Below, piece by piece: positions 1 to 10,213 of a stretch of DNA of 64,000 nt (position 1 is its first letter; each line of letters opens with the position of its first letter). The notes beneath the pieces are model-generated. The model did not search any database and was not told the origin of the DNA. It saw only the letters and a program-made list of their open reading frames with translations. The DNA is from Litorihabitans aurantiacus. Lineage in GTDB: Bacteria > Actinomycetota > Actinomycetes > Actinomycetales > Beutenbergiaceae. The translations under genes were made by a program, and so were the position numbers. The stretch is from positions 62,001 to 126,000 of the forward strand of contig NZ_BSUM01000001.1 in assembly GCF_030161595.1 (NCBI RefSeq), given 5' to 3'.

Positions 1-944
1 GCCGGTGCCCCGGGCGCCGGCGACCCGAGCGTGGGGGCCTGACCAACGTGAGCAGCGCCGTCGTCACCTTGGCCACCCGCCCGCCCGCACACGTCGATCC
101 GCCCCGCCGCGAGCGCGTCGGCCGCGACCGCCACGACGGCGTCGGCACGGAGCTGGTCCAGCGTCCGGGCGTCGCCAGCGGCACGTGCCGCTCGCGCGGC
201 CGCCTCGGCCATCGCGTGGACAGAGGCCACGTCCATCAACGGGGCCACGAGGCGGACGGACGCCTGCCCGTCGGGCAGCAGCCGCACGGACTCGAGACGC
301 CGACGAGCGGTCGCCCGCACGGCGCGCTCACGTGCAGCACCGGGATCGACCTGCACCACCACCGCCTGCACCCGCGCGCGCAGCTCCTGGTGCGCGAGCC
401 CGGGCGCGTCGGGCAGCACCTGCTCGCAGACCGCGAACGAGACCTCCGGCTCGGCGTCCACGAGCACCTCGGCGAAGACGCTCGCCTTCCCGGCGTCGAT
501 CCGCCCCTGCGCCAGGGCGGTGCCGACGGGGTGCAGGACGTCCTCGTACAACCGCCCCTCGCCGACCAGGCGCGCCGCCCGGTGCCGGGAGATGCCGAGC
601 CGCATCGCGATCGAGTCCGCGGCGCTCCCCCTCATCTCGACGCGACCCGACCGGCGGCGCTCCCGCTCCACGACCGGCTGCCGGGCCTCGAGGGCCGCCG
701 CGGCGTCGCGCTGGGCGGCGGCCGCCCACGCCTCGACGCCCGCGAGGGCGGCGATGGTCTCGACGAGCGCCGCGGAGTCGAGCGAACGCAGCCGCGCGTA
801 CTCGGTGAGCTGGGCGAGACGTTCGAGGAGCTCCTGCGGCGCGCCACCATCGTCAGGAGCACCGAGCCCGAGGTGCTCGCGCACGGCAGCGGGACTCTCG
901 GCCCTCCGGCCGAGATCCCACGCTGCGACGCCCCCATCGAACAT
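1..944 (-). CDS. DUF222 / HNH endonuclease family protein, 3' end cut by window edge
   Basis: Open reading frame starting at ATG 944 and running without a stop off the left edge (about 314 residues visible). The visible part matches the N-terminal DUF222 region that in actinobacteria precedes a C-terminal HNH nuclease domain: Glu/Ala-rich helices, then a 'SVFAEVLVDAEPEVSFAVCEQ' type segment and many R-x-x-A-R-R helices. The HNH motif itself would lie beyond the edge, so nuclease function is inferred from the family. An in-frame TAA lies just upstream of the ATG, which fixes this as the first possible ATG. Such genes occur in many copies per actinobacterial genome and are often treated as mobile-element related. 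Confidence 0.8.
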   Translation of the reverse strand, partial: MFDGGVAAWDLGRRAESPAAVREHLGLGAPDDGGAPQELLERLAQLTEYARLRSLDSAALVETIAALAGVEAWAAAAQRDAAAALEARQPVVERERRRSGRVEMRGSAADSIAMRLGISRHRAARLVGEGRLYEDVLHPVGTALAQGRIDAGKASVFAEVLVDAEPEVSFAVCEQVLPDAPGLAHQELRARVQAVVVQVDPGAARERAVRATARRRLESVRLLPDGQASVRLVAPLMDVASVHAMAEAAARAARAAGDARTLDQLRADAVVAVAADALAAGRIDVCGRAGGQGDDGAAHVGQAPTLGSPAPGAP

Positions 945-973
945 GCGTCCAGTTTACCGGCTACACATGCAAA

Positions 974-1004
974 AATATAGGGGGTCGGAAGAATCTGTGG
1001 ACAG
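974..1004 (-). promoter_or_regulatory. Possible promoter of the DUF222 gene
   Basis: A short AT-rich island in otherwise very GC-rich DNA. On the minus strand it reads TATATT about 30 nt before the ATG at 944, with TCCACA 16 nt further upstream. The -10-like hexamer is convincing for its context; the -35 is weak. Confidence 0.3.
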
Positions 1005-1033
1005 ACGTTCCGTCCGGCGGACCGCCGCCACCG

Positions 1034-1999
1034 TCACTCCTCCTCGACCTCCCCGTCCCGCCAGTGCTCGACCGTCTGCAGGATCCAGAACGCCGTGTAG
1101 AGCAGGAGCAGCACGACCTCGATCCAGAACACGAGCGGGAACGCGTCGTCGTCGCCCACCGCGAGCCACACCACGAGACCCGCCACCACAGACGCACCCA
1201 TCGCGACCCCTATCGCGAGGTACGAGCGGCGGTAACCGCGCTCGCCCATCCGCCGGGGCCGCGGCGGTGGCGACGCCCGCCGCGCGTTGATCCACACGAC
1301 CGCCACGAGCAGCGCGAAGAACGTGATCGCGCTCGCGTAGTGCGCGTACGCGAGGAACGACGCACGCCCGAGCAGGAACCACGCCGTCGTGATCGCCCAC
1401 AGGCCCACCGCGATCGCGACGGCACGTTCGGAGCCCGCCCGCCACGCGCGGCCCCGCGCTCGCGCGCGCACCGCTCGCACGCCCACGAGCACAAGGGTCG
1501 CGAGGCCCACCAGGAGGTAGGCGGAGACGTTGTTGGCGACGTCGGGCTCCACCTCGACCGGGACGCACGCCACCTCCACGTCCGGGCACGAGACGGGCAG
1601 CCACTCGCCGCCGGGGATCGAGGCGAGCACCACCGGCGTCGGCACGAGCCCGACCAGCGGGACGAGCATGCCGGCGACGTCGAGGAGCCCGTCCTCCCAT
1701 CCGGGCCGCCCCTTGATGGCGAGCAGCGCGAGCCCGACGGCGATCAGCGAGCCCACCAGCACGCCCCGGACGGGGGAGTAGAAGGTCGCGCTGATCGATC
1801 CCGGGATGACGCCGACGCGTGCGATCTCCACCCCGACCCCGGTCAGCAGCAGCAGGCCCGCGCCGACGAGGCCGACGCGCAGCGCCCGGTAGGTGTCGAG
1901 CGTCGGGGGCGCCGAGCTCGCCGTCGTGGAGGAGGCCGCGCGTCGGTCCGGCGAGTCCGCCGCCCCCGAACCAGCCCCCGACCGCGTCGCCCCGTTCAT
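1034..1999 (-). CDS. Polytopic membrane protein of unknown function
   Basis: 321 residues from ATG 1999. After a Ser/Ala-rich cytosolic N-terminus there are about eight hydrophobic segments separated by short basic loops, with a Cys-containing extracellular loop ('SCPDVEVACVPVEVEPD') near the middle; the tail is acidic ('EHWRDGEVEEE'). No catalytic motif is visible and I do not recognise the family. The start overlaps the stop of the upstream gene as ATGA (1996-1999), so the two are probably translated together and may work as a pair in the membrane. Confidence 0.75.
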   Translation of the reverse strand: MNGATRSGAGSGAADSPDRRAASSTTASSAPPTLDTYRALRVGLVGAGLLLLTGVGVEIARVGVIPGSISATFYSPVRGVLVGSLIAVGLALLAIKGRPGWEDGLLDVAGMLVPLVGLVPTPVVLASIPGGEWLPVSCPDVEVACVPVEVEPDVANNVSAYLLVGLATLVLVGVRAVRARARGRAWRAGSERAVAIAVGLWAITTAWFLLGRASFLAYAHYASAITFFALLVAVVWINARRASPPPRPRRMGERGYRRSYLAIGVAMGASVVAGLVVWLAVGDDDAFPLVFWIEVVLLLLYTAFWILQTVEHWRDGEVEEE

Positions 2000-2976
2000 C
2001 GTCCCCGGGTCCTTCCGCCCGGTCGCCCCGGTCGCACCCGCCGCCCCAGCGGCGCGAGCAGCGACGGCGAGAGCCCCGCGCCGCCGTCGTACGCCGCCCA
2101 GGCGAGCCACGCCATCGGCGACATCTCCGAGGCCTGCGTGTGCACGTCCTCGGGGAGGTAGCGGGTCATGCCGCGCAGCTCGTCCTCCCAGGCGCGAGCC
2201 GCGGCGCGCCGTCGCTCGCCGTCCTGGGGCAGTCGCTCGAGCGCCCGCGCCTCGCGCAGGGTGATCCGCTCGAGGTGGTGGGCGTTCGCGTTCTCGTGCC
2301 GGGTCCGCGCGTCCGGCCGGTGCCGCGACGGGCCCGGGGCGAGCAGGTCGAGCGCGAGGGCCGCCGCGAGCAGGGCGTCGACACCGCCCAGCACCCACCA
2401 CCACACCGGTGGTCCGGTGCCGAGGCCCCGCCCGGCGGTCAGTCCGGTCACGACGGCGAGCACCAGGCCGAGCGTCACCACCACCCCGGCAGCGGTGCGG
2501 CCCGGGCGATCGCGGTGCGCACCGGGCCCGCGCCGACGACGCTCCACCGCGAGCTCCGCGCCGGCGGCGAGGGCGAGCCCGAGCATCGAGCCCGTCAGGA
2601 CGAGTGTCCCGGCGGCGATGGTCCGGGTGTCGATGCGTTCGCCGAGCACGACGATCGCCGCAACGGCCGGCGCGAGCGCGAGCACCAGCACCAGGGCCCA
2701 CCACAGGGCACCGTGCAGCTGCCCCGGGCCCGCCGCGGCTCCCGAGAGCGCCGGGTCTCCGGTCGAGCCCGCCGAGCCCGCCGAGCCCGCTGAGCCCGCC
2801 GCCCCGGCCGAGCCCCGGCGCGACCGCCACCGGGCGAGCTGCCGTCGCCGACCCTCGAGCGTCACCAGCCGCGTCACGACGTCCCGCGGCAGCCCACCGC
2901 CCGCGGCCGAGGCGGTCACCGCGGCCCGCGCGGCGGCACGGATCTGCTCCTGGGTGCCGAGGACCTGCACACTCAC
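1996..2976 (-). CDS. Membrane protein of unknown function, coupled to the next gene
   Basis: 326 residues from GTG 2976, preceded by a GGAGG about 10 nt upstream. An N-terminal helical region is followed by a Gly-Ser-Ala tandem repeat (residues about 55-70, visible in DNA as repeated gcc-gag-ccc triplets near 2765-2800), then four hydrophobic segments and a basic C-terminal tail that contains an 'HENANAHHLERITLREARALERLPQ' helix. No known domain is recognised. Its stop overlaps the following start by four bases. The low-complexity repeat is probably a flexible linker. Confidence 0.7.
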   Translation of the reverse strand: MSVQVLGTQEQIRAAARAAVTASAAGGGLPRDVVTRLVTLEGRRRQLARWRSRRGSAGAAGSAGSAGSAGSTGDPALSGAAAGPGQLHGALWWALVLVLALAPAVAAIVVLGERIDTRTIAAGTLVLTGSMLGLALAAGAELAVERRRRGPGAHRDRPGRTAAGVVVTLGLVLAVVTGLTAGRGLGTGPPVWWWVLGGVDALLAAALALDLLAPGPSRHRPDARTRHENANAHHLERITLREARALERLPQDGERRRAAARAWEDELRGMTRYLPEDVHTQASEMSPMAWLAWAAYDGGAGLSPSLLAPLGRRVRPGRPGGRTRGR

Positions 2977-3018
2977 GACCCCGCCACCTCCGTCACCCTC
3001 GCCCCGACCCGCGCGGGC

Positions 3019-3438
3019 TCAGACCCGCAGGCTGCCGTAGGACGCGAACACGGTGTCGCTCGGCACGATCTGCCGCCCGAGCGGCGTGAGCGTGATGGGG
3101 ATGATCTTCAGCTCGGCGATCGCGAGCGGGATCCCGATGATCGTCACGGCCAGCGCGACGGCGCTCACGACGTGCCCGATCGCGAGCCAGATCCCCGCCA
3201 CCACGATCCAGATCACGTTGCCGACGGCGGAGGCCGTCCCCGCCGTCGGGCGCTGCACCGCGGTGCGTCCGAACGGCCACAGCACGTACCCGGCGATGCG
3301 GAACGAGGCGATGCCCCACGGGATCGTGATCACCAGGACGAAGCAGATCAGGCCGGCGACGGCGTAGGCGAGCGCCAGCGGGAGGCCGGCGAGCACCAGC
3401 CAGATCACGTTGAGGACGAACCGCAGGAGTGCGCGCAT
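3019..3438 (-). CDS. YccF domain-containing membrane protein
   Basis: 139 residues from ATG 3438. Sequence matches the YccF (DUF307) pattern: two near-repeats, each with a 'N-V-I-W-(I/L)-V-x-A-G-(L/I)-x-L-A' start and an 'I-P-x-x-I-A' end, giving two pairs of membrane segments. The family is a widely conserved inner-membrane protein of unknown role. It stands alone and is divergent from the long SLH gene. Confidence 0.88.
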   Translation of the reverse strand: MRALLRFVLNVIWLVLAGLPLALAYAVAGLICFVLVITIPWGIASFRIAGYVLWPFGRTAVQRPTAGTASAVGNVIWIVVAGIWLAIGHVVSAVALAVTIIGIPLAIAELKIIPITLTPLGRQIVPSDTVFASYGSLRV

Positions 3439-3544
3439 GCGTCCATCCTGCCCGGTGCGTCCGACACCGAGGGTGGGCGCCGCCGTCGCCCTCGTCGGCT
3501 GTGGACGTGCACGAACCGGAACAGAACTGGAAACCCGCCGTCAT

Positions 3545-3561
3545 CGCGCGGAAACCGCGCG
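3545..3561. promoter_or_regulatory. Palindrome upstream of the SLH hydrolase gene
   Basis: Perfect inverted repeat CGCGCGG-AAA-CCGCGCG, 68 nt before the GTG start at 3629. A related GGAAACC also occurs at about 3529. The layout resembles a repressor operator; the regulator is unknown. Confidence 0.35.
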
Positions 3562-3628
3562 TTCCTAGGTTGACGACGCGGCCACCCTGACCGGCCGCGC
3601 CTCGCCCCTTTCCTCCCTTGGAGCTGCC

Positions 3629-6600
3629 GTGAAGGCATCCGGTTCCGCACGCGCCCGTGCGCTCGCCGTCGTCCCCCTGCTCGCCGCCCTCGTCGTCCCG
3701 CTCGCGGCCCTGCCCGCGCAGGGCGCGCCACCCGACACGCCCCCGCCGCCCACGAGTGAGGAGGCGACGGCGCCGGCCCCGGGCGAGGTCGTCACCGCCG
3801 ACTACTCCACCCTCCCCGACCCCACGGAGCGCGGCCCCTTCACGCCGGCCACGATCCAGGAGACGAAGCTCGGCCTCGTCGACCTGCAGGAGCCGGCCTC
3901 GGCCGGAAACGCCCCCACGCCGCGGACCGCGCAGAGCCCCGAGCGCATGCAGATCCGCGGCGCGCTCTACCACCCGCAGGACCGTACGCAGCCGTCGCCC
4001 GTGATCGTGCTCGTGCACGGCAACCACGGCTCGTGCGACACGGGGACGAACAGCGCGGACCTCACCTGCGCCGAGTTCAAGCGCAACGAGGCCGGGTACG
4101 CCTACCTCGGCGAGAACCTCGCGACCTGGGGCTACACCGTCTTCTCGGTGTCGCAGGACCAGCTGATGATGCGCCAGGACAACCCCAAGGGGAAGGGCAT
4201 GCACCAGCGCCGCCTCCTCATCGCCGCGACGCTCGACGCCCTGACCGCGGCCAACGCCCCCGGCGGACTCCCGCTCGACGCGAACACCACGATCGGTGAC
4301 ACGCTCGCGGGCCGCCTCGACATGACGCGCATCGGCCTCATGGGCCACTCGCGCGGTGGCGACGCCGTCACCAGCTTCATCGACTACAACCGCATCCGCA
4401 CCGACGGCCCGCGCTACCCCCTGCGCGGCGTCATCTCGCTCGCGCCGGTCGACTACGAGCGCAAGGCCCCCTACGGGACGCCGTACATGTCGATCCTGCC
4501 GTGGTGCGACGGCGACGTCTCCAACCTCCAGGGCGCCCGCTTCTTCGAGCGCGGCCAGTACGTCAACGGCACCGACCCCTTCCCGCTGATCCAGTCCTCG
4601 CAGCTCGGTGCGAACCACAACTGGTACAACACCGTCTGGTTCGCCGACGGCCAGGACGGCGGGAACGTCGCCGACGCGGCGTGCGGCAACTCCGCCCCCA
4701 CGAACGGCAACAACGTCCAGCCGAACAACCTCCGCCTCTCGGGCGCCGCGAGCCTGGACCCCTGGTCCTACCTCATCGACAACTCCGACACCTTCAACCC
4801 GCTGGTCAACACGAAGATCTCTGGCGACCCCGCGCGGATGGGCGACCAGGAGAAGGTCGGCCTCGCCAGCATGGCCGCGTTCTTCCGACGCTACGTCGGT
4901 GGTGAGGGCGCGTTCGAGCCGTACATGACGGGTGAGCTGTCCACGACGGAGGACCACCTCCAGATCCCGGCCTCGGCCTGCCCCACGAGCGAGTCCGGTG
5001 CGCGGATCGACTGCGCCGAGCGCGTCTCGACGTCGTACTTCCCGGCGGGTGACGAGCGCGTCGACGTGATCCGGCCCGAGATCGAGAACCCGCTGACGCT
5101 CAACGCGCTGGGCGGCTCGCTCACCGGCACCGGATTCGCCTACCCCTACCTCGACAACGGCGGCGTCACGCTCCCGGCCGCCACCGCGCAGGGCTTCGAC
5201 TGGTGCAACCCCGAGCCCGACCACTTCGCGCCGAGCCAGCTCGGGCTCCGCACGCAGCCGACCGCAGCCAAGGCCTGCCCGCTGCCGGGCAAGGCCGAGC
5301 TCGGCGGCCAGAACGGGATGCGCGAGAACTCCCCGTCAACCACTCCTACGGCCGCCAGCTCGCGCTCGCGTGGGAGGAGGGGGCGCCCGCCACCCTCACG
5401 GCCGACGTCCCGGCCGCCTCGGCCGACGTCAGCGGCCTGAAGGCGCTGGCGCTCGCGGCCGACGTCAACTACTTCGACCCGCGCAACCCCGGCTCGGTCC
5501 GCTTCGACGACTCCGGCACGCCACTCCCGGTCACCTACGACCCCGCCGCCACGAGCCAGGACTTCGTCATCGCGCTGACCGACACCGCCGGCACCGAGGG
5601 CACCGTGCTGGCCGGTGACGAGCGCTGGGGCAACGCGCTGCACATGTCCACGGGCACCCAGACCTCGCGCATGCACATCGTGCTCGAGCAGGTGCGCGTG
5701 CCGCTGGCCGAGTTCGCCGCCCAGGGCGTCGACCTCACCGCCATCGACAGCGTCGAGCTCCGCTTCGGCGCCGAGGGCACGCCGGCCTCCGGCTCGATCC
5801 AGCTCGCGGACGTCCGCTTCCAGGAGGCCGCGACCTCCGAGCCGCTGGTGCTGTCCGACGGCGTCGCGCCCGACCAGGGCGCCGGGTACGGCCCGCCGGC
5901 CACCGGTCCGGACCCGGCCACGTTCCTGGAGGACTACGACAACACCCCCGGCAGCGTCACGCTGGTGGACACCGTCGGCCAGGAGGCCTCCAACGTCTCG
6001 TGGGTGGTGGACGACGACCGGGTGCAGTGCCCGAACGCGTCCTTCACCTCGATCCAGGCGGCCGTCGACCACGCCTCGCCCTGGGACACGATCGTGGTGT
6101 GCGACGGCACCTACGTGGAGCGCTCAGCGCCGGTGAACGGGGCGGGCAACCCCGTCGCCACCGGGGCGCTCAACGGTCTGACGATCACCAAGCCGCTGCG
6201 CATCAAGGGTGCGGGTGCCGAGAAGGTCACGATCATGCCGGACCAGTCGCTGACGACGCTGGCGGGCGAGACGCCCTACCTGCGCGACGGCGGCGGGAAC
6301 GTCGTGACGATCTCGCGCCAGTCGCTCGGGTCGACCGACACCAACGAGATGTTCGTCGACATCTCGGGCGTGACGGTGACCTCGGGCGACGTGTTCGCCG
6401 AGGCGGGCATCGCCTACCTGAACGCCGCCGGTCGGATCTCCGAGAGCGTCGTGGGTCCGCTGCGCACCGCCACCAGCCCCGAGGAGCTCGCCGCCCACCC
6501 GCACGGCTGGGGTGTCGTGCGCACCGGCAGCATCCAGGGCGCGGGCCCCGGCACGGTCGAGACCGAGCTGACCGTGACCGGCAGCCAGATCACGGGCTAC

Positions 6601-8013
6601 CAGAGCGGCGGCGTGCTGATCGACGGCGGCTGGGGCACGGACGACTCCGTCACGACCGCCCAGACCTCCGGCATCCGCATCCACGGCTACGTCTCCGACA
6701 CGGTCGTGACCGGCACCCGCAACGCCGCCTTCCCCCAGACCGGGGTCGCCTTCACGGGCGGCGCCGACGGCTTCGTCGAGGACAGCCGGGTCACCGGGCA
6801 CTACTACCAGGCCGATCCGGCCCGCTCCTTCGGCGTGCTGCTGCGCGACGCGGGCACCGGTGCGCTCGCCGTGCGCGGCAGCGTCCTGGAGGGCAACGGG
6901 TTCTCGGTCTTCAACGCGGCGGGCGACGGCGCGGCGGTGCGCGAGGGCGCACCGGTCACCGTCTCGAGCAGCTACCTCGGCCGCGGGGCACTCGTGGTCG
7001 GTGGGCCCGCCAACCCGTCCCAGGGTCGCGAGGCGATCTCGGGCAACGACGGCGCCGGTGCCGCCTCGGTTCGCGTGCAGCAGCGGGTCACCACCCCGCC
7101 GTCGGGCGTGCCGACCACGGTGGGCGCGACGCCGGACGCCGCCCCGCGCGGCAGCGTCGTCGACCCGCTCGACGGACTCGTGATCGAGGCCGGCGAGACG
7201 GTGACACCGGTGGTGCGCGCGGCGGACGACCTCGCCGTCGCGAGCGTGACGCTGCTCGCGAACGGCGTGGAGGTCGGTTCCTCGCAGGTCTCGCCGTACA
7301 CGTTCACCTGGACGGCGCAGGAGGCCGACAAGGGCACCGAGATCGTGCTCACGGCGAGGGTGACCGACTCGGCCGGGAACGTCACGACCACGGCGCCGGT
7401 CACCCTCGCGGTCGCCGACGACGCCCCGCCCGCGATCTCGTTCGTGGACGTGCCCGAGGGCACGATGTTCTACGACGAGATCTCGTGGCTGGCCCGGGCC
7501 GGGATCTCGACCGGTTGGGAGCTGCCCGACGGCACGCGGGAGTTCCGCCCCGTCACGCCGATCGCGCGTGACGCGATGGCCGCCTTCCTGTTCCGGATGC
7601 GCGCCCCGGCCGGCTACGTCGCCCCCGACGTCTCGCCGTTCGTCGACGTGCCCACGACGAGCCAGTTCTACCGCGAGATCGCCTGGCTGTCGGAGGCGGG
7701 CATCTCCACGGGCTGGGAGCGGGCCGACGGCACGCGGGAGTTCCGGCCGCTGGAGAACATCGCGCGCGACGCGATGGCGGCGTTCCTCTACCGGCTGGCC
7801 GACTCGCCGGAGGTCGACGTGCCGAGCGCGTCGCCGTTCGCCGACGTCGCGGTGGGCAACCAGTTCTTCACCGAGATCGCGTGGGTCGCGCAGAGCGGCG
7901 TGGCGACCGGGTGGCGGGGCAACGACGGGTCGGCGCCCGAGTACCGCCCGCTCAACCCGGTCAACCGCGACGCGATGGCGGCGTTCCTGTCACGGTTCGA
8001 CCAGCTGCCGTGA
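3629..8013 (+). pseudogene. Secreted alpha/beta-hydrolase, beta-helix, Ig-like and triple SLH protein (one frameshift)
   Basis: With one base restored this encodes about 1,461 residues. Order: signal peptide (1-32); alpha/beta-hydrolase with 'VLVHGNHGSCD' and nucleophile motif GHSRGG near residue 240; a beta-sandwich-like segment (about 570-740); a parallel beta-helix region of the pectin-lyase type (about 795-1150) opening with 'SFTSIQAAVDHASPWDTIVVCDGTY'; an Ig-like domain (about 1185-1265); three SLH repeats to the end, each carrying 'ARDAMAAFL'. SLH repeats bind pyruvylated wall polymers, so the enzyme should sit on the cell surface. The frame breaks at the C4 run 5331-5334: frame one reads into 5440, the downstream frame is open from about 5203. 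One extra C joins 'MRENSP' to 'VNHSYGRQLALAWEEG'. Start is GTG 3629. Substrate is unknown; polysaccharide or wall glycan is a guess. Confidence 0.8.
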
Positions 8014-8050
8014 CCGGTGGGTGACGCACGCGTGAGTCACGTGTGATCGG

Positions 8051-8082
8051 CGGCGGGGTCGGGCGCGAGCCCGGCCCCGCCG
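8051..8082. terminator. Hairpin after the SLH hydrolase gene
   Basis: 14-bp G/C-rich stem (one T-G pair) with loop GCGA, 38 nt after the stop at 8013. No T-tract follows, as is common in actinobacteria. Confidence 0.6.
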
Positions 8083-8124
8083 TCGTCGCGTGGGGGTGGA
8101 GTCACCCGGCGCGAGAATGGCGGG

Positions 8125-8508
8125 GTGTCCGCGCCTCGCCCGACCCCCGCACCCACCACCAGCAGCCCCGCCACCCGCAGCACCCCCACCACCGCCCTGA
8201 CCACCGGCGCGATCGCCGGCGGCTCGCTCCTGCTCGGCTTCGCCGCCGCCCAGGTGACGGGCCTGCGGTGGGCGGGCGCCGCCGTCGTGCTCGCGGGGGC
8301 GGTGTGGTGCGTGCTGCGCGAGCGCCGCCGGACCGCCGCGTGGCGGATCGGCGCGGTGCTGGCGATCGGGGTGGCCTGCTTCGTCGCGGCGCACCTGCTG
8401 AGCGACCCGCTCGGGCCGTGGGTCGCCGTCGCCCTCGTCAGCCTCGTGCTCGCGGGGACGACGACGGCGCTCGTCCGGGTCCCGAGGAACCGGACGAGCG
8501 CCGCGTAG
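8125..8508 (+). CDS. Small membrane protein of unknown function
   Basis: 127 residues from GTG 8125. A Thr/Ser/Pro-rich N-terminus is followed by four hydrophobic segments ('GAIAGGSLLLGFAAAQVTG', 'WAGAAVVLAGAVWCVL', 'IGAVLAIGVACFVAAHLL', 'VAVALVSLVLAGTTTALV') and a basic tail. No family recognised. It is convergent with the PNPOx-like gene, with only 23 nt between the two stops. Confidence 0.65.
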   Translation: MSAPRPTPAPTTSSPATRSTPTTALTTGAIAGGSLLLGFAAAQVTGLRWAGAAVVLAGAVWCVLRERRRTAAWRIGAVLAIGVACFVAAHLLSDPLGPWVAVALVSLVLAGTTTALVRVPRNRTSAA

Positions 8509-8531
8509 GAGCTGCTGGGAGCCGCGCCGGG

Positions 8532-9020
8532 CTACAGCTCGACGGTCTCGTTGTCACCCGGGTCGGGCTGCTGGCCCCGCAGACGCTTGGTGGCCAGCTC
8601 GATCAGCGTGGCGACCTTGCCGGGGGAGTCCCAGTACTCGGCGCTCTCGCCCTCGATCACGACGGCGACCAGGCCGGGCGTGTCGATGCCCTGCGGGAAC
8701 CACGCCTCGGCGGACGGGGTCCAGACCCGCTCGAGGTCGGCGCGGTCGCGCGAGGTGCGGGCGCTCCCGGTGACCGAGAGCCAGGATCCCTTGCCGGCGA
8801 ACGAGGCGTTCACGCCGGGGTGGGCCTCGATCTCGGCGACGATGTCGGCGTCGCCGGCGGCGACGTACCAGAAGGCGCCGTCCTCGGTCGCCTCCTGCAG
8901 GGACAGGGGGCGGGAGCGCAGCGACCCGTCGGGGGCGTGCGTGGTGACCATCGTGATGTCGACGTCCTGGGCGATCTCCCGGACGGTGCGGCGGGCGTCA
9001 GCGTTCTCGTGAGTGCTCAT
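8532..9020 (-). CDS. Pyridoxamine 5'-phosphate oxidase-fold (general stress protein 26-like) protein
   Basis: 162 residues from ATG 9020. The split-barrel pattern is clear: 'ITMVTTHAPDGSLRSRPLSLQ' (strand pair around the flavin/F420 site), 'GAFWYVAAGDADIVAEIEAHPGVNASFA' and 'SWLSVTGSARTSRDRADLERVWTPSAEAWFPQG'. This is the COG3871 type, which binds FMN or F420 and is often stress-linked. The exact reaction is not predictable. Single gene, convergent with the small membrane protein to its right-hand strand. Confidence 0.85.
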   Translation of the reverse strand: MSTHENADARRTVREIAQDVDITMVTTHAPDGSLRSRPLSLQEATEDGAFWYVAAGDADIVAEIEAHPGVNASFAGKGSWLSVTGSARTSRDRADLERVWTPSAEAWFPQGIDTPGLVAVVIEGESAEYWDSPGKVATLIELATKRLRGQQPDPGDNETVEL

Positions 9021-9091
9021 GCTCCATTGAAGGCACTCCGGGCGGCGCTTGGCCAGGATCTCGTCGTCGGGATCAGCCCTCGGACCGGGGC

Positions 9092-9727
9092 TCAGACCAC
9101 GCCGTAGAGGCGGTCGCCGGCGTCGCCGAGGCCCGGGACGATGTACCCCTTCTCGTTCAGCTTCTCGTCGATCGAGGCGGTGACGATGGTGACGTCGGCG
9201 CGGTCGCCGATCGCGTCCTCGACGGCCTTGAGGCCCTCGGGAGCGCACAGCAGCGTGATGCACGTGACGTGGCGCGCCCCGCGCTCGAACAGGTACTCGA
9301 TGGCGGCGACGAGAGTGCCGCCCGTCGCGAGCATCGGGTCGAGCACGTAGCACTGGCGGCCGGCGAGGTCGTCGGGCAGGCGGTTGGCGTACGTGACCGC
9401 CTCGAAGGTCTCCTCGTTGCGCTGCAGACCGAGGAAGCCGACCTCCGCCGTCGGCAGCAGACGGGTCATGCCCTCGAGCATGCCGAGACCTGCGCGCAGG
9501 ATCGGCACCACGATCGCGTTCGGGCTCGCCAGGTGGGTGCCGACGGCGGTCGCCACCGGCGTGGTGATCTCCACCTCCTCGACGGCGATCTCCCGCGTGG
9601 CCTCGTAGGCGAGCAGCGTCACCAGCTCCTCGGTGAGCTGACGGAAGGTCGGCGACGGCGTCCCCGTCTCCCGCAGCACGGTGAGCTTGTGGGCGACGAG
9701 CGGGTGGTTGGCCACGTGGACGCGCAT
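9092..9727 (-). CDS. upp: Uracil phosphoribosyltransferase
   Basis: 211 residues, the usual length. It converts uracil plus PRPP to UMP in pyrimidine salvage. The PRPP loop DPMLATGGT is at residues 130-138, the flexible loop region holds 'PILRAGLGM' (75-83), and the C-terminal uracil-binding segment '[12 protein letters not shown]' is present. Only 9 nt separate it from the P-loop kinase upstream, so the two may be cotranscribed. Complements the de novo gene pyrE at 50 kb. Confidence 0.97.
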   Translation of the reverse strand: MRVHVANHPLVAHKLTVLRETGTPSPTFRQLTEELVTLLAYEATREIAVEEVEITTPVATAVGTHLASPNAIVVPILRAGLGMLEGMTRLLPTAEVGFLGLQRNEETFEAVTYANRLPDDLAGRQCYVLDPMLATGGTLVAAIEYLFERGARHVTCITLLCAPEGLKAVEDAIGDRADVTIVTASIDEKLNEKGYIVPGLGDAGDRLYGVV

Positions 9728-9736
9728 ACTGCCAGG

Positions 9737-10213
9737 TTAGTGGGTCGGCTCCTCCTGCCGGACGATGCGCAGGGGGCCCTCGTCCGCCGTCGGCGGCTCG
9801 AAGGTGTCGAGGTGCTCGCGGATCTGCTCCGGCGTGAGGGCGACGTCGTCCGCACCGGCGCCGCCGCGCCGCGCGAGGCGGCGCTCCAGCTCCGGCCGCG
9901 GGACCTCGAGGTAGACCGTCACGGGCTCGACGCCGGTGGTCCGGATCAGCGCGCGCCACTCCGCGCGCATCGCGCGCGTGCTGAACGTGAGGTCGAGCAC
10001 GACGTCGCGTCCCCCTGCCACGAGGTCGGCGAGCCGTGTGCGCAGGTCGGCGTCGACCTCCGCCATGACGTCCGGGGGAGTGGTGAGGGGCGTGAGGCCA
10101 CGCTCGTGGAGGGCCACGTCGAAGGAGAGTCGGACCGCGCCGTCGCGCTCGAGGGTGCGGGCGAAGGTCGACTTGCCGGAGCCGGAGGGGCCGCACATCA
10201 TCACCACGCTCAC
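9737..10213 (-). CDS. P-loop ATPase/kinase (zeta-toxin/AAA_33-like)
   Basis: About 158 residues if it starts at GTG 10213 ('VSVVMMCGPSGSGKS'); the frame is open to ATG 10324 but those residues look non-conserved. Walker A GPSGSGKST comes almost at the N-terminus, then 'LSFD' after strand two, 'DVVLDLTFSTRAMRAEWRALI' (Walker B-like) and 'YLEVPRPELERRLARR' (lid arginines). This layout fits small-molecule or nucleotide kinases of the AAA_33/zeta group. No antitoxin partner is next to it, so a toxin role is unlikely. Substrate unknown. Confidence 0.75.
   Translation of the reverse strand: MSVVMMCGPSGSGKSTFARTLERDGAVRLSFDVALHERGLTPLTTPPDVMAEVDADLRTRLADLVAGGRDVVLDLTFSTRAMRAEWRALIRTTGVEPVTVYLEVPRPELERRLARRGGAGADDVALTPEQIREHLDTFEPPTADEGPLRIVRQEEPTH

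Noticed and set aside
3529-3561. LacI-type operator with named regulator
   Set aside because: The palindrome is clear but no LacI gene is nearby, so no regulator is assigned.
5203-5440. Programmed -1 frameshift in the SLH hydrolase gene
   Set aside because: No X-XXY-YYZ slippery heptamer or following pseudoknot; six other genes show similar one-base losses, so sequence error is simpler.
9737-10213. Zeta toxin of a toxin-antitoxin pair
   Set aside because: No small antitoxin gene beside it; neighbour is upp. P-loop kinase fold alone is not enough.
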